A stretch of DNA of 13,362 bases. Source: CAYVBN01 sp964538565 (GTDB taxonomy: Bacteria > Pseudomonadota > Alphaproteobacteria > Rhizobiales > Xanthobacteraceae). The stretch covers positions 1 through 13,362 of the forward strand of contig CAZIGW010000191.1 in the NCBI GenBank assembly GCA_964538565.1, in the 5' to 3' direction. The translations under genes were made by a program, and so were the position numbers. Of this stretch, positions 5,234 through 13,078 are shown piece by piece; positions within the stretch are counted from its first letter, which is position 1; each line of letters opens with the position of its first letter. The notes under the pieces are model-generated. The model saw only the letters and a list, made by a program, of their open reading frames with translations, had not been told where the DNA came from and did not search any database.

Positions 5234-6601
5234 TCAACGCGTGTAGACGACGCTCGGCAGCCAGAGGACGATCTGCGGGAACAGGATGCAGAGGCCGACC
5301 CCGATCCACTGCAGCGCCATGAAGTTGACCGAGGCGCGGAAGATCGTCGCCATGCTGACTTCCGGCGGCGCCACGCTCTTGAGATAGAACAGCGAGTAGC
5401 CGAACGGCGGGCTCAGGAACGCCATCTGCATGTTCACCATGAAGATGACGCCATACCACAGCGGCACGTCAGACGGTGCCACCCCCGAGAAGCCGAGCAG
5501 CCCGCCCCACTCCAGGTTCTTCATCATCGGCAGGAAGATCGGCACGGTGAGCAGCAGGATGCCGACCCAGTCGAGGAACATGCCGAGCACGAACAGGATC
5601 ACCATCATCAGCATGAGGATCCCGTAGGGCGGCAGGCCGGTGCCGAGGATCGATTCGGCGACGAATTCCTGTCCGCCCTTGACGATGAAGAAGCCGACGA
5701 ACATCGTCGCGCCGAAGAAGATCCACATCACCATCGCGGTCGCCTTCAGGGTCGAGATGGCGGCCTCGTGGACGTTGACCCAGTTCAGCCTGCGGTGCAT
5801 CGCCGAGACGACGAGCGCCCCGAAGGTGCCGATGCCGGCGGCTTCCACCGGCGTCGCGATGCCGACGAAGATCACGCCGAGCACCAGCAGGATGAGCAGG
5901 ATCGGGGCGATGGTGTTCTTGAGCAGCCGCAGCTTCTCGCGCCAGTCGACCCGCTCCTCGGGCGGCAGCGCCGGCCCGAGCTTCGGATTGATGTAGCAGC
6001 GGATCGTCACGTAGGAGACGTACATTCCCGACAAGAGCAGTCCGGGAAAGATCGATCCGACCAGCAATTCGCCGAGCGACTGCTGCGCGACGACCGCGTA
6101 GACGATGGCCATGACGGACGGCGGGATCAGGATTCCGAGCGTTCCGCCGGCGAGCAGCGATCCGCAGGCGAGCTTCTGGTCATAGCCGCGCTTGAGCATG
6201 GCCGGCAGCGCGATCATGCCCATCGTCACCTCGGTGGCGCCGACGACCCCCACCATGGCGGCGAGCGCCGTGCAGGCGATCACGGTGGCGGACGCGAGCC
6301 CGCCCTTGATCGACCCGAGCCACTTGTAGATGGCGTCGAACAGTTCCTCGATGATGCCCGCGCGCTCCAGCATCGCAGCCATGAAGATGAACAACGGCAC
6401 GGCCGAAAGCTGGTAGTCGGTCATGAACGGAAAGATGCGCGCCGGCATCATGTTGAGGATGGCGGAATTGCCGAACAGGAACAGGAAGATCGTCGCCAGA
6501 CTTCCGGTGCAGAACGCCATCGGCAGTCCGAGCGCCAACAGCAACGCGAGCGAGCCGAACAGAAGGACCGTCAGCCACGCAATGTCGATTTCAAGCCCCA
6601 T
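5234..6601 (-). CDS. dctM: TRAP transporter large permease DctM
   Basis: Large membrane subunit of a tripartite ATP-independent periplasmic (TRAP) transporter; it carries the Na+-coupled translocation path. It has 455 residues and is hydrophobic throughout, with about a dozen membrane segments, slightly longer than typical DctM. It resembles the group annotated as mannitol/chloroaromatic-compound TRAP permeases. Landmarks are NMMPARIFPFMTDYQLSAVP near residues 50-69, the glycine-rich discontinuous helix segment GGTLGILIPPS (152-162), IFVGIATPVEAAGIGTFGAL around 245-265, and LSPPFGYSLFYLK, which is the second PP-containing re-entrant segment. The ATG at 6601 lies 11 bases inside the end of dctQ, so translation is coupled. 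Last gene of the dctPQM operon. Confidence 0.96.
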   Translation of the reverse strand: MGLEIDIAWLTVLLFGSLALLLALGLPMAFCTGSLATIFLFLFGNSAILNMMPARIFPFMTDYQLSAVPLFIFMAAMLERAGIIEELFDAIYKWLGSIKGGLASATVIACTALAAMVGVVGATEVTMGMIALPAMLKRGYDQKLACGSLLAGGTLGILIPPSVMAIVYAVVAQQSLGELLVGSIFPGLLLSGMYVSYVTIRCYINPKLGPALPPEERVDWREKLRLLKNTIAPILLILLVLGVIFVGIATPVEAAGIGTFGALVVSAMHRRLNWVNVHEAAISTLKATAMVMWIFFGATMFVGFFIVKGGQEFVAESILGTGLPPYGILMLMMVILFVLGMFLDWVGILLLTVPIFLPMMKNLEWGGLLGFSGVAPSDVPLWYGVIFMVNMQMAFLSPPFGYSLFYLKSVAPPEVSMATIFRASVNFMALQWIGVGLCILFPQIVLWLPSVVYTR

Positions 6602-7727
6602 GGCTCACGGCCCCCCCGCGCGCGAGAAACACCACGTCCTTGATGAGTTTTGACAGCCCCTGCAGCGCGATGAGCGCGGCGCCGATCGGAATCATCAGCT
6701 TGACGGGCCAGTACTGCACGCCCCACTCGGTGAACGAGACCTCGCCGAGATTGACGGCATCGAGTGCGAACTTCGCTCCGGTCCAGCACATCGTGAGAGT
6801 GAAGATGAAGAAGAAGATCGACGTAAACACGTCGGCGACCGCCTTCCCGCGCGGCGAGAACTGCGTGTAGATGACGTCGACACGAACGTGCTGATCCTCA
6901 TGGTAGGCGAAGGCGCCCGCCAGCATGTACTGCATGCCGTACATCAGGAACATGCTCTCGTGCACCCAGTTCGTGGGAGAATTGAAGACGAAGCGGGCGA
7001 TCACCTCGTAGTAGTAGGCAAAGACCGAGATCACCGCCCAGTAGGCGACGAATTCTCCGATCCTGATGTTGAGCGTGTCGATCGCGTCGGTGATGCGCGT
7101 GTGCAGTCCGAGCGTCGGGTCCTCGTGGGTGCCCGCCGGCGTCACGTCCGGCACGTGCCCTTCGGGGGCGGCAAGCTCGGCCCGCTCGCGGATGTTCGCG
7201 CGCCTGACGAGGCCCGGCAGCAGCACCGCGTCGACCGCCATCAGCGCCGCCAGCAGGATCGCCAGCCAGCGCGAGATGCTGTTCGCATTTTCGAGCTCCG
7301 CCTCGGCAGCGTCGAAGTCGGTCTTGGCCTGCTGCTCGGTTGCCTCGGCCTTCGCCAGACGATCGGCGATCTCCGGCGTCGCCTGCACGCCCGTGGCGGG
7401 TCTTGCCCGGTTGACCAGGACATGGGCGGACTCGAGCGCCGCCCGGGTGCGCGAGACATCCTCGCGCGCGTCGCGCGTGTTCGCGTTGAGGTGCAGGATC
7501 GCGAGGAAAACCGGGAGAAATACGAATCCCCAGTAGCTGCGCAGATAGAGTCGATGCAGGCCCATGATCCCGGCCGTGGCCCAGAACAGATAGGCGATGA
7601 ACAGCGACACGCGACGCGGCGCGCCGCTGCGGATCTGGCGCCGCGTCAGATAGATCGCAATCGGCGGAAAGAGGATCAGCGTGCCCCAGTAGAGCCAATG
7701 GGGCAGCACGAAATTGAGGTTCGGCAT
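6591..7727 (-). CDS. dctQ: TRAP small permease DctQ with N-terminal TM2-like and coiled-coil extension
   Basis: Small membrane subunit of the TRAP transporter, 378 residues against a usual 160-200. The DctQ domain is in the C-terminal half, about 215-370: IGEFVAYWAVISVFAYYYEVIARFVF, the family motif FNSPTNWVHE (248-257), and DQHVRVDVIY (278-287). Ahead of it are two additions. Residues 11-80 contain a pair of membrane helices with GLHRLYLRSYWGF at 56-68, which matches the core of the TM2 domain (G-x-H-R-F-Y-L-G). Residues 83-150 form a charged Ala/Glu-rich coiled coil (LAKAEATEQQAKTDFDAAEAE). A further helix follows at 152-174. The frame is continuous, with AGG eight bases before the ATG, and dctM overlaps its end, so the extension is not an artefact of a distant start. 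The extension's role is unknown. Confidence 0.9.
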   Translation of the reverse strand: MPNLNFVLPHWLYWGTLILFPPIAIYLTRRQIRSGAPRRVSLFIAYLFWATAGIMGLHRLYLRSYWGFVFLPVFLAILHLNANTRDAREDVSRTRAALESAHVLVNRARPATGVQATPEIADRLAKAEATEQQAKTDFDAAEAELENANSISRWLAILLAALMAVDAVLLPGLVRRANIRERAELAAPEGHVPDVTPAGTHEDPTLGLHTRITDAIDTLNIRIGEFVAYWAVISVFAYYYEVIARFVFNSPTNWVHESMFLMYGMQYMLAGAFAYHEDQHVRVDVIYTQFSPRGKAVADVFTSIFFFIFTLTMCWTGAKFALDAVNLGEVSFTEWGVQYWPVKLMIPIGAALIALQGLSKLIKDVVFLARGGAVSHGA

Positions 7728-7770
7728 GCGTGCCTCGGATCGCTACGGCTGGATTTTTTGACATGGAGAC

Positions 7771-7796
7771 GGGAGAGGCGCCCGTGCCGCCTCCCC
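7771..7796 (-). other. Hairpin between dctP and dctQ
   Basis: On the minus strand GGGGAGGCG (7796-7788) pairs with the stretch 7780-7771, around a 7-base loop and with one bulged base (A7774 on the plus strand). No T-run follows it in the direction of transcription. Such hairpins after binding-protein genes often protect the upstream message, keeping the binding protein more abundant than the membrane parts; that role here is inferred. Confidence 0.45.
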
Positions 7797-7831
7797 CGCG
7801 ATCGAAGGATCGTCGTCGTTGCGTCGCCCGA

Positions 7832-8953
7832 TCAGAGGTCGAGCTTCTGCCCCTTGTACATGTCGGGCGTGACGTAGCCGAACGACGGAGCCTCCATGAC
7901 TTCCAGCTGCAGCTTGAAGACCCGAGCCGCGTCCTTGTCCTTGTTGGCCCACTTGAACCAGATCGGCACCGCGACCCGCTGGAACTTCTCGAGGTCTTCG
8001 ACCGGCAGGCGATTGACCTCGGTGCCCGCCTTCGCGAACTTGTCCCACGCCTCCATGTCGGCCTTCTGGATCGCCGCATGGTGGATGCGGGAATAGACCT
8101 CGATCTCGTCTTCCACCCACTGCTTCATCTTCGGCGAGAGCTTGTTCCAGTGGGCCATGCCGACGCAGAAGTCCATCAGGTCGACCGGCTGGTAGATCGA
8201 CTCGAGACCGCTCGGACCCATCCAGATGTACTTCGTCACCTGCTGGAACCCGAGATCCCAGTTCACCGCCGGCCCGGTGTAGTCGGCCGCCTCGATCGTG
8301 CCCTTCTCGAGCGCGGAGAACACCTCGCCGCCCGGCAGCAGCGTCGTCCGGGCGCCGACGGCGGCGAAGCCCTCGGCGATCATGCCGCCCGGCACGCGCA
8401 GTTTCAGCCCCTTGAAGTCCTCGATCGAGCGGATCGGCTTCTTCGAGTGGATGATGTTGGGGCCGTGGTGGATGCGTCCGACGTAGTAGAGATTTTGCTT
8501 GGCGAAGATCTCGCGCGCGACCTTGAGACCGTCCTTCGAGTAGAAGAACACGTCCCATTCGTGCGGATAGCGCAGGCCCATCAGGTAGGAGGACAGGAAC
8601 GCCGTCGCCGGCAGCTTGCCGGCCCAGTAGAGCGTGAACGAGTTCATCGCCTCGAGCACGCCGTTCTTCACGCCGTCGAGCAGTTCGAAGTCGCCGACGA
8701 TTTCCTTGGCCGCGTAGGGCTTGAACTCGAGCTCGCCGCCCGTCTTCTCCTTGATGGTGCCGCACCATTCCTTGAAGGTGCTGAGGCCGACGCCGGCCGG
8801 CCACGACGTCTGAACCTTCCAGGTCGTGGTCTGCGCCGCTTGCGCATTGCGGACGTAAGGCGCCGCGACCGTCGCGGCGCCAGCGGCCGCAGCCGTGCCG
8901 ATGAAGCTTCGGCGTGTTTTCAGGCTCGAAGGATTGGAATCGTGTTTCTCCAT
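7832..8953 (-). CDS. dctP: TRAP transporter periplasmic substrate-binding protein DctP
   Basis: Periplasmic receptor that delivers substrate to DctQM, 373 residues. The N terminus has TRRSFIGTAAAAGAATVAA (13-31) and a cleavage site after AQA, a twin-arginine signal as in many TRAP receptors of the TakP group. Family features include WKVQTSWPAGVGLSTF, LKLRVPGGM (184-191) with the Arg186 that binds a substrate carboxylate, and GGEVFSALEKGTIEAADYTGP (208-228). The sequence style (SWPAGVG; a W-D-x-G-F block after the E-A-A-D-Y-T-G-P motif) is that of receptors for 2-oxo acids and lactate such as TakP and TTHA0766, so a monocarboxylate is my best guess. The ATG at 8953 follows GGGAGGG. It is the first gene of the dctPQM operon. 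Confidence 0.95.
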   Translation of the reverse strand: MEKHDSNPSSLKTRRSFIGTAAAAGAATVAAPYVRNAQAAQTTTWKVQTSWPAGVGLSTFKEWCGTIKEKTGGELEFKPYAAKEIVGDFELLDGVKNGVLEAMNSFTLYWAGKLPATAFLSSYLMGLRYPHEWDVFFYSKDGLKVAREIFAKQNLYYVGRIHHGPNIIHSKKPIRSIEDFKGLKLRVPGGMIAEGFAAVGARTTLLPGGEVFSALEKGTIEAADYTGPAVNWDLGFQQVTKYIWMGPSGLESIYQPVDLMDFCVGMAHWNKLSPKMKQWVEDEIEVYSRIHHAAIQKADMEAWDKFAKAGTEVNRLPVEDLEKFQRVAVPIWFKWANKDKDAARVFKLQLEVMEAPSFGYVTPDMYKGQKLDL

Positions 8954-8963
8954 GTCGCCCTCC

Positions 8964-9021
8964 CAGAGCGGTGGTGTGCGTCTAAGAGAACAACCCGCAC
9001 CCGGGTTTAGTCACCGCTCTG
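8964..9021 (-). promoter_or_regulatory. Nested stem-loop in the dctP leader, next to the ribosome-binding site
   Basis: CAGAGCGGTG (8964-8973) and CACCGCTCTG (9012-9021) are perfect 10-bp reverse complements. Between them CTAA/TTAG (8982-8985, 9007-9010) and ACCCG/CGGGT (8993-8997, 9002-9006) continue the fold. In the minus-strand mRNA the 3' arm overlaps the first base of the GGGAGGG ribosome site of dctP (8958-8964). It may modulate translation initiation or start-site access. The arms are too far apart for an ordinary dimer operator. Confidence 0.5.
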
Positions 9022-9279
9022 AAAAAGCAGTCTGAGGCTTTTGCCGCCCGGCGACAATGGTCGCTTTCCGACCGGCGGTGGGGAACGGTCGGGACCAATC
9101 AAAAGCGTCAGCAAAATATTCAGTTCCGCCAACAGCTTGCGCTGGCTCGCCGGGGCCGGTCGCTGCGGTGCGCGCCCGATTTCGACTGACCTGCGACCGC
9201 CGGTCGCCGTCCGGTCTCGCGATCGCAAGCGAGCGGACGCGGCCTGCGCCGCGCCACTCGTGTGCGCCTGCGGGATCGC
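9022..9279. other. Spacer between lctP and dctP
   Basis: No coding frame is convincing. An AT-richer patch at about 9100-9122 is the likeliest place for the dctP promoter, but I could not place matched -35 and -10 boxes. Past the lctP end, CGTCCG/CGGACG (9208-9213, 9234-9239) with CTCGC/GCGAG inside (9216-9220, 9229-9233) makes an extended hairpin. CGCGGC/GCCGCG (9238-9243, 9248-9253) is a second one that competes for its last two bases. Neither has a T-run. Confidence 0.45.
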
Positions 9280-10893
9280 CTACAGCCCGGCGATGCCCGG
9301 GAAGAACAGATAGGCCGCGATGCTGATCACGATCAGATAGCCCAGCATGAAGAGCGTCCAACCGAAGTTGTGACGGATCACCTCGCCCTCGTTGCGTACG
9401 AAGCGCGTCGTCGAGACGCCGACGCTCGCGGTCTGCGGCGCCACGGGCTTGCCGATCTCGGCGCCGACGGAGTTCACGGTCGGCAGCAGCAGCGGCGGGA
9501 AGTTGAGGATCTGCCCGACCAGCGCCTGGAACTTGCCGAACATGGCGTTCGTCGACGTATTGCTGCCCGACAGGGCAACACCGATGAAGCCGAGGATCGG
9601 CGCCACGACGATGAAGAAGACGCCGAGCGAGGAAAACGCCTTGGCGAGCGAGGCCGCCATGCCGGAGAAGTTGTAGACGTAGGCGAGCCCGAAGATGAAC
9701 ACGCCGACCAGGCAGGCGCCCCACATCTGCTTCCACGTCGTGGACCAGATCTCGCCGAGTTGCTTGCCGTTCACGCCCAGAAGCACCGCCACGATGATCC
9801 AGGAGGCGAGGATCGCCGAGCCGCCGACGAACGGAGTCCAGTTGAAGACCGCCGCGATCGTCGCGCCCTCCGTGATGGAGGACGCCGCCGTCACCTGCAT
9901 GTGGAGCGCGACGATACCGGGCAGCTTCGACCACGGACCGGTCCAGGCGACGACGACCACGATCAGCACCGCGATGGGAAGCCACGCCTGGACGATGTCG
10001 CGTCCCGTCAGCCCATGCGCCTCGGCTGCGACGGCCGCGCCCGTGATCGGCTTGCCGCCATAGCCAAGCACCTCCGCCGGCTGCCAGACCTTGAGCAGGG
10101 CGAGCAGACAGACGAAGCAGACGATGGATCCGGCGACGTCAGGCAGGTACGGACCGAGGAAGGTTCCGACCGGCAGTTGCCCGGCGATGTAGCCGAGCGA
10201 CCCGACGATGGCGAGCGGCCAGGCCCCCCACATGCCCTTTCGGCCGGTGACGAGATAGAGGAGAATCCACGGCGGCAGCAGCGCCAGAATGGCGACGATC
10301 TTGCTGATCGATCCCGACAGTGCCAGCAGCGGATAGCCGGTGACGGCCGCGAGCGCGATGATGGGCGCGCCGAGCGCGCCGTAGGAGACGGGGGCGTTGT
10401 TGGCGATCGCCGCCACCCGGACGGCGTCGAGATCGGGAATGCCGAGCGCAATCAGGATCGGCGCGACGAAGGCCCACGGATAGCCGAAGCCGACGAGGCC
10501 CTCGAGCAGGGCGCCGAACGCCCACGCGAACAGAATGGTCTGGACGCGAACGTCCTGCGTGCCTTGCGAGACGAGCCAGCGGCGCAGCTTGTCGAACGTT
10601 CCGGTGACAACGAGCGTGTTGAACAGCATCACGCCCCAGAACGTGATCCAGTCGACGTTCCAGACGCCGGTCGCCGACCCGTACAGATAGGCGCGGATCC
10701 CATCGCCGACCGGCATGTGCCAGACCCAAAGCCCGAGCGCGAGCGTGATCAGCGAGCCGACGAGCGTCGCCACCCAGGCCGACCAGCGCAACACGGCCAG
10801 CATGAACAGCAGGGCGGCAACCGGAATCAGCGCAATCAGCCAGGTGAGAAAGAGATTGCCGACAGGATCGAGAATCTGCGTGAACACGTGCAT
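9280..10893 (-). CDS. lctP: L-lactate permease (LctP/LldP family)
   Basis: Inner-membrane proton-coupled permease for lactate and related 2-hydroxy acids such as glycolate, 537 residues, the usual family length (about 530-560). Its 12 or more hydrophobic helices carry the family landmarks. These are ILDPVGNLFLTWLIALIPV at the start, EGLVGFGYPWAF (131-142), NNAPVSYGALGAP (165-177), SGSNTSTNAMFG (442-453) and GKPVAPQTASVG (481-492). The ATG at 10893 follows GGGGAGGG. No lactate dehydrogenase or LldR-type regulator lies beside it in the window. The dctPQM operon begins 326 bases downstream on the same strand, so the two uptake systems probably serve related substrates. Exact substrate range is not determined. 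Confidence 0.95.
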   Translation of the reverse strand: MHVFTQILDPVGNLFLTWLIALIPVAALLFMLAVLRWSAWVATLVGSLITLALGLWVWHMPVGDGIRAYLYGSATGVWNVDWITFWGVMLFNTLVVTGTFDKLRRWLVSQGTQDVRVQTILFAWAFGALLEGLVGFGYPWAFVAPILIALGIPDLDAVRVAAIANNAPVSYGALGAPIIALAAVTGYPLLALSGSISKIVAILALLPPWILLYLVTGRKGMWGAWPLAIVGSLGYIAGQLPVGTFLGPYLPDVAGSIVCFVCLLALLKVWQPAEVLGYGGKPITGAAVAAEAHGLTGRDIVQAWLPIAVLIVVVVAWTGPWSKLPGIVALHMQVTAASSITEGATIAAVFNWTPFVGGSAILASWIIVAVLLGVNGKQLGEIWSTTWKQMWGACLVGVFIFGLAYVYNFSGMAASLAKAFSSLGVFFIVVAPILGFIGVALSGSNTSTNAMFGKFQALVGQILNFPPLLLPTVNSVGAEIGKPVAPQTASVGVSTTRFVRNEGEVIRHNFGWTLFMLGYLIVISIAAYLFFPGIAGL

Positions 10894-11292
10894 GCCCTCC
10901 CCTGAATGAACCCGGTGCCGTCTCGCAGACGGCGGGAAGCGCTCGCCCCCGATCGGCGCGGGCGTCAGCCGAATTCAGAATGGTCGGGTCTTCAAGCTGA
11001 CGATGTCGTGCCGACCGTTCGGAATCCGGTACCAACGCACGCCGCCTCTATTCGCCTGTTGCACTCGCCCCAGGCATTCACCCGCGCACGATATCAAAGG
11101 GAGGGCGCGAGGTTAACCGGGCGCGCGAACGCTTCGCGGGAGCATGCGCGTAAAATCCGCATAAATCTTTCGCCTGACGGGCGCCGCAGCGCGGAGGACG
11201 TGGGAAATCCGCGTGCGTCCAGCACGTTGCGCGCCGGGCCACGCGCGATCACAAGACCGTCAAATACCTTTGCGTCAACCCGCGGCCGCAAT
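10894..11292. other. Leader and promoter region of lctP; no gene
   Basis: No credible coding frame. In the lctP leader, CTGAAT (10902-10907, overlapping the ribosome site) and ATTCAG (10973-10978) are reverse complements. They enclose a tight hairpin, GCCGTCT/AGACGGC (10917-10923, 10927-10933). Farther up are a GGTTAACC palindrome (11111-11118) and the hairpin CGCGAA/TTCGCG (11124-11138). On the minus strand two TTGACG words 14 bases apart lie near 11280-11255, without a good -10 partner. I cannot fix the promoter. Confidence 0.4.
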
Positions 11293-12267
11293 TCACTGCG
11301 CCGGCTTGATGCCAAGCAGCTTGCCGACGGCCGTGACCTGCGCGCGCTGCTCGGCGAGCGCCGCGGCGAACTCCGCGGCCGTGCCCGGCACGATGATCTG
11401 CCCGGTCGCGGTGAGCCGCGAAACGATGGCGGGGTCGACGGCCGCGGCCTTGATGTCGGCCGCGATGCGGTCACGCACGTCGTTCGGCAGGCCCGGAGGG
11501 CCGAACAGGCCGGTCAAGCCGTCGAAGCCGAGATCCGGAAAACCTGCCTCCTTGACGGTCGGAATGTCGGGCGCGCTCGCGGCGCGCTCGCGGTTGGTGA
11601 CGGCGAGCACGCGCACCTTGCCGGCCTGCACCTGCGGCCGCACGATCGCGTAGGCGCCGATGTAGAGGTCGATGCGTCCCTCGGCGAGATCGTTGACCGC
11701 CGAAACCGTGTCGCGATACGGGATCTTGGTCATCGTCAGGCCGGCCTGCTTGAGATAGCCGGCGAACAGGAAGTCGTTGAGGCTCGTCGCCGTCGCCCAG
11801 TTGAGCTTTCCGGGCCGCGCGCGTACCGCCGCGACGAGGTCGGCGACCGACTTCACGTCGAGCGAAGCCGGCACCGCGAGCGCGACGATCGTGCTGGTCA
11901 CGCGCGCGATCGGCGACAGCTGCGCCGGATCGTAGGACAGCTTCTCGTAGAGATACGGATGCGCCGTGAACGATCCGGTCGGCGTGAACAGCAGAATGTG
12001 GTCGTCATGCGCCGTGATGAACGCATTGATCGCCACGATCGAATCGCCGCCCGGACGATTCTCCACCACGACCGGCTGGCCCCACTTCTGCGAGAGCCGG
12101 TCCGCGAACATGCGCGCCGTGATGTCGACACCGGCGCCCGCGCCGATCGGCAGGATGAACTTGACCGGACGATCCGGCCACGAGAGCGCCGGCGATCCCG
12201 AGTTGCACCAGGCGACGGCCGCGAGCCCGACCGCGGCCCAGAACCGGAGCTTCATCCATTCACGCAC
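11293..12267 (-). CDS. Bug/TctC family periplasmic substrate-binding protein
   Basis: Periplasmic binding protein of the Bug (TctC) family, 324 residues, the normal size. These proteins usually deliver carboxylates to TctAB permeases, but alphaproteobacteria and betaproteobacteria carry many orphans that may act as sensors. A signal peptide (about 1-29, cleaved near PALS/WPD) precedes WPDRPVKFILPIGAGAGVD (30-48), ARMFADRLSQKWGQPVVVENRPGG (51-74) and the later IPTVKEAGFPDLGF stretch, all typical. I chose the GTG at 12267, because GGGAGGGA at 12278-12271 is ideally spaced for it. The ATG at 12255 is 12 bases further in, and the open frame extending to 12468 overlaps livF. It lies 73 bases after livF on the same strand with no tctA or tctB nearby, so it may be read from the liv operon. 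Confidence 0.92.
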   Translation of the reverse strand: MREWMKLRFWAAVGLAAVAWCNSGSPALSWPDRPVKFILPIGAGAGVDITARMFADRLSQKWGQPVVVENRPGGDSIVAINAFITAHDDHILLFTPTGSFTAHPYLYEKLSYDPAQLSPIARVTSTIVALAVPASLDVKSVADLVAAVRARPGKLNWATATSLNDFLFAGYLKQAGLTMTKIPYRDTVSAVNDLAEGRIDLYIGAYAIVRPQVQAGKVRVLAVTNRERAASAPDIPTVKEAGFPDLGFDGLTGLFGPPGLPNDVRDRIAADIKAAAVDPAIVSRLTATGQIIVPGTAAEFAAALAEQRAQVTAVGKLLGIKPAQ

Positions 12268-12329
12268 TGATCCCTCCCAATCCTTGGCGGCACCCGTCGC
12301 ACGGCCGACCGGCGCGGGTGAACCCATCC

Positions 12330-12350
12330 GCCGGCGCGCATCACGCCGGC
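12330..12350 (-). other. GC hairpin at the livF stop codon
   Basis: GCCGGCG (12330-12336) and CGCCGGC (12344-12350) are exact reverse complements around a 7-base loop holding the livF stop codon. No T-run follows. It may partly separate livF from the downstream Bug-type gene or protect the livF mRNA end. Confidence 0.4.
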
Positions 12351-13078
12351 GTGCCCTGCGGCTCCCAATGCTCGGCGCTGGCGCCCGCGAGCGCGCGCAC
12401 ACGTTCCTCGTCCTTGGCGAATTCGGCGGCGACGCCCGAATACACCACGCGCCCGTCGTCGAGCACATAGGCGCGGTCGGCGATCTCGACGGCGGCGCGC
12501 ACGTTCTGCTCGACCAGCAGAACGGAGATGCCCTGCTGGCGCGCCTCGACGATCACCTTGAACACTTCCTGCACGATCAGCGGCGCCAGCCCCTGCGACG
12601 GCTCGTCGAGCAGGATCAGCTTCGGGTTGAGCAGCAGCGCGCGCGCGATCGCCAGCATTTCCTGCTCGCCGCCCGAGAGCTGCCGTCCCTTGTTGGACTT
12701 GCGCTGCGCCAGTCGCGGGAACAGCTCGTAGATCCGCCCGATCGTCCACGGCCCCGGACGTTCGAGCGGCACCTTGAGGTTTTCCTCGACGGTGAGGTTC
12801 GCGAAGATGCGCCGGCCCTCCGGCACGTAGCCGACGCCGAGCGCGGCCACCCGGTAGGGCGGCCAGTCGGTGGTCGCGTGCCCGAAGATGCGCACCACGC
12901 CTTCGCGCGCGTGCGTCAGCCCGACGAGGCTGCGCAAGGTCGTGCTCTTGCCGGCGCCGTTGCGGCCGAGCAGCGTGACGATCTCGCCCTCGCGGACCTC
13001 GAGCCCGACCCCGTGCAGGATGTGGCTCTTGCCGTAGTAGGTATGGAGGCCCTCGGCCTCGAGCGCCACGCCGCTCAT
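12341..13078 (-). CDS. livF: Branched-chain amino acid type ABC transporter ATPase LivF
   Basis: One of the two ATPases of a Liv-type (HAAT family) ABC importer, 245 residues, full length. Walker A is GRNGAGKST (38-46), the Q-loop region is followed by YVPEGRR (84-90), the signature is LSGGEQE (134-140), and Walker B is LILLDEPSQGLAP (154-166). LLVEQN (187-192) carries Gln-Asn in place of the usual H-loop His, which is normal for LivF. The family transports leucine, isoleucine and valine, but related systems carry amides, urea or aromatic acids, and the substrate depends on the binding protein, which is not in the window. Its ATG overlaps the livG stop as ATGA, so translation is coupled. Confidence 0.96.
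   Translation of the reverse strand: MSGVALEAEGLHTYYGKSHILHGVGLEVREGEIVTLLGRNGAGKSTTLRSLVGLTHAREGVVRIFGHATTDWPPYRVAALGVGYVPEGRRIFANLTVEENLKVPLERPGPWTIGRIYELFPRLAQRKSNKGRQLSGGEQEMLAIARALLLNPKLILLDEPSQGLAPLIVQEVFKVIVEARQQGISVLLVEQNVRAAVEIADRAYVLDDGRVVYSGVAAEFAKDEERVRALAGASAEHWEPQGTPA

Noticed and set aside
9100..9140. Sigma-54 promoter ahead of dctP (TTGGCG...TTGCT on the minus strand)
   Set aside because: The GG and GC elements are about 18 bases apart instead of the required 12.
9262..10905. 547-codon open frame on the plus strand opposite lctP
   Set aside because: Arg/Asp/Gly/His-rich low-complexity translation with no domain; it is the antisense of a clear permease gene and is expected in high-GC DNA.
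10906..12270. 454-codon open frame on the plus strand opposite the Bug-type gene
   Set aside because: Composition is that of an antisense shadow, it lacks a recognisable domain and covers the lctP leader as well as the antisense of a well-supported gene.
12268..12468. Longer N-terminus for the Bug-type protein (start at 12468)
   Set aside because: It would overlap the end of livF by 128 bases and bury the signal peptide; the GTG at 12267 has an ideally spaced ribosome site.
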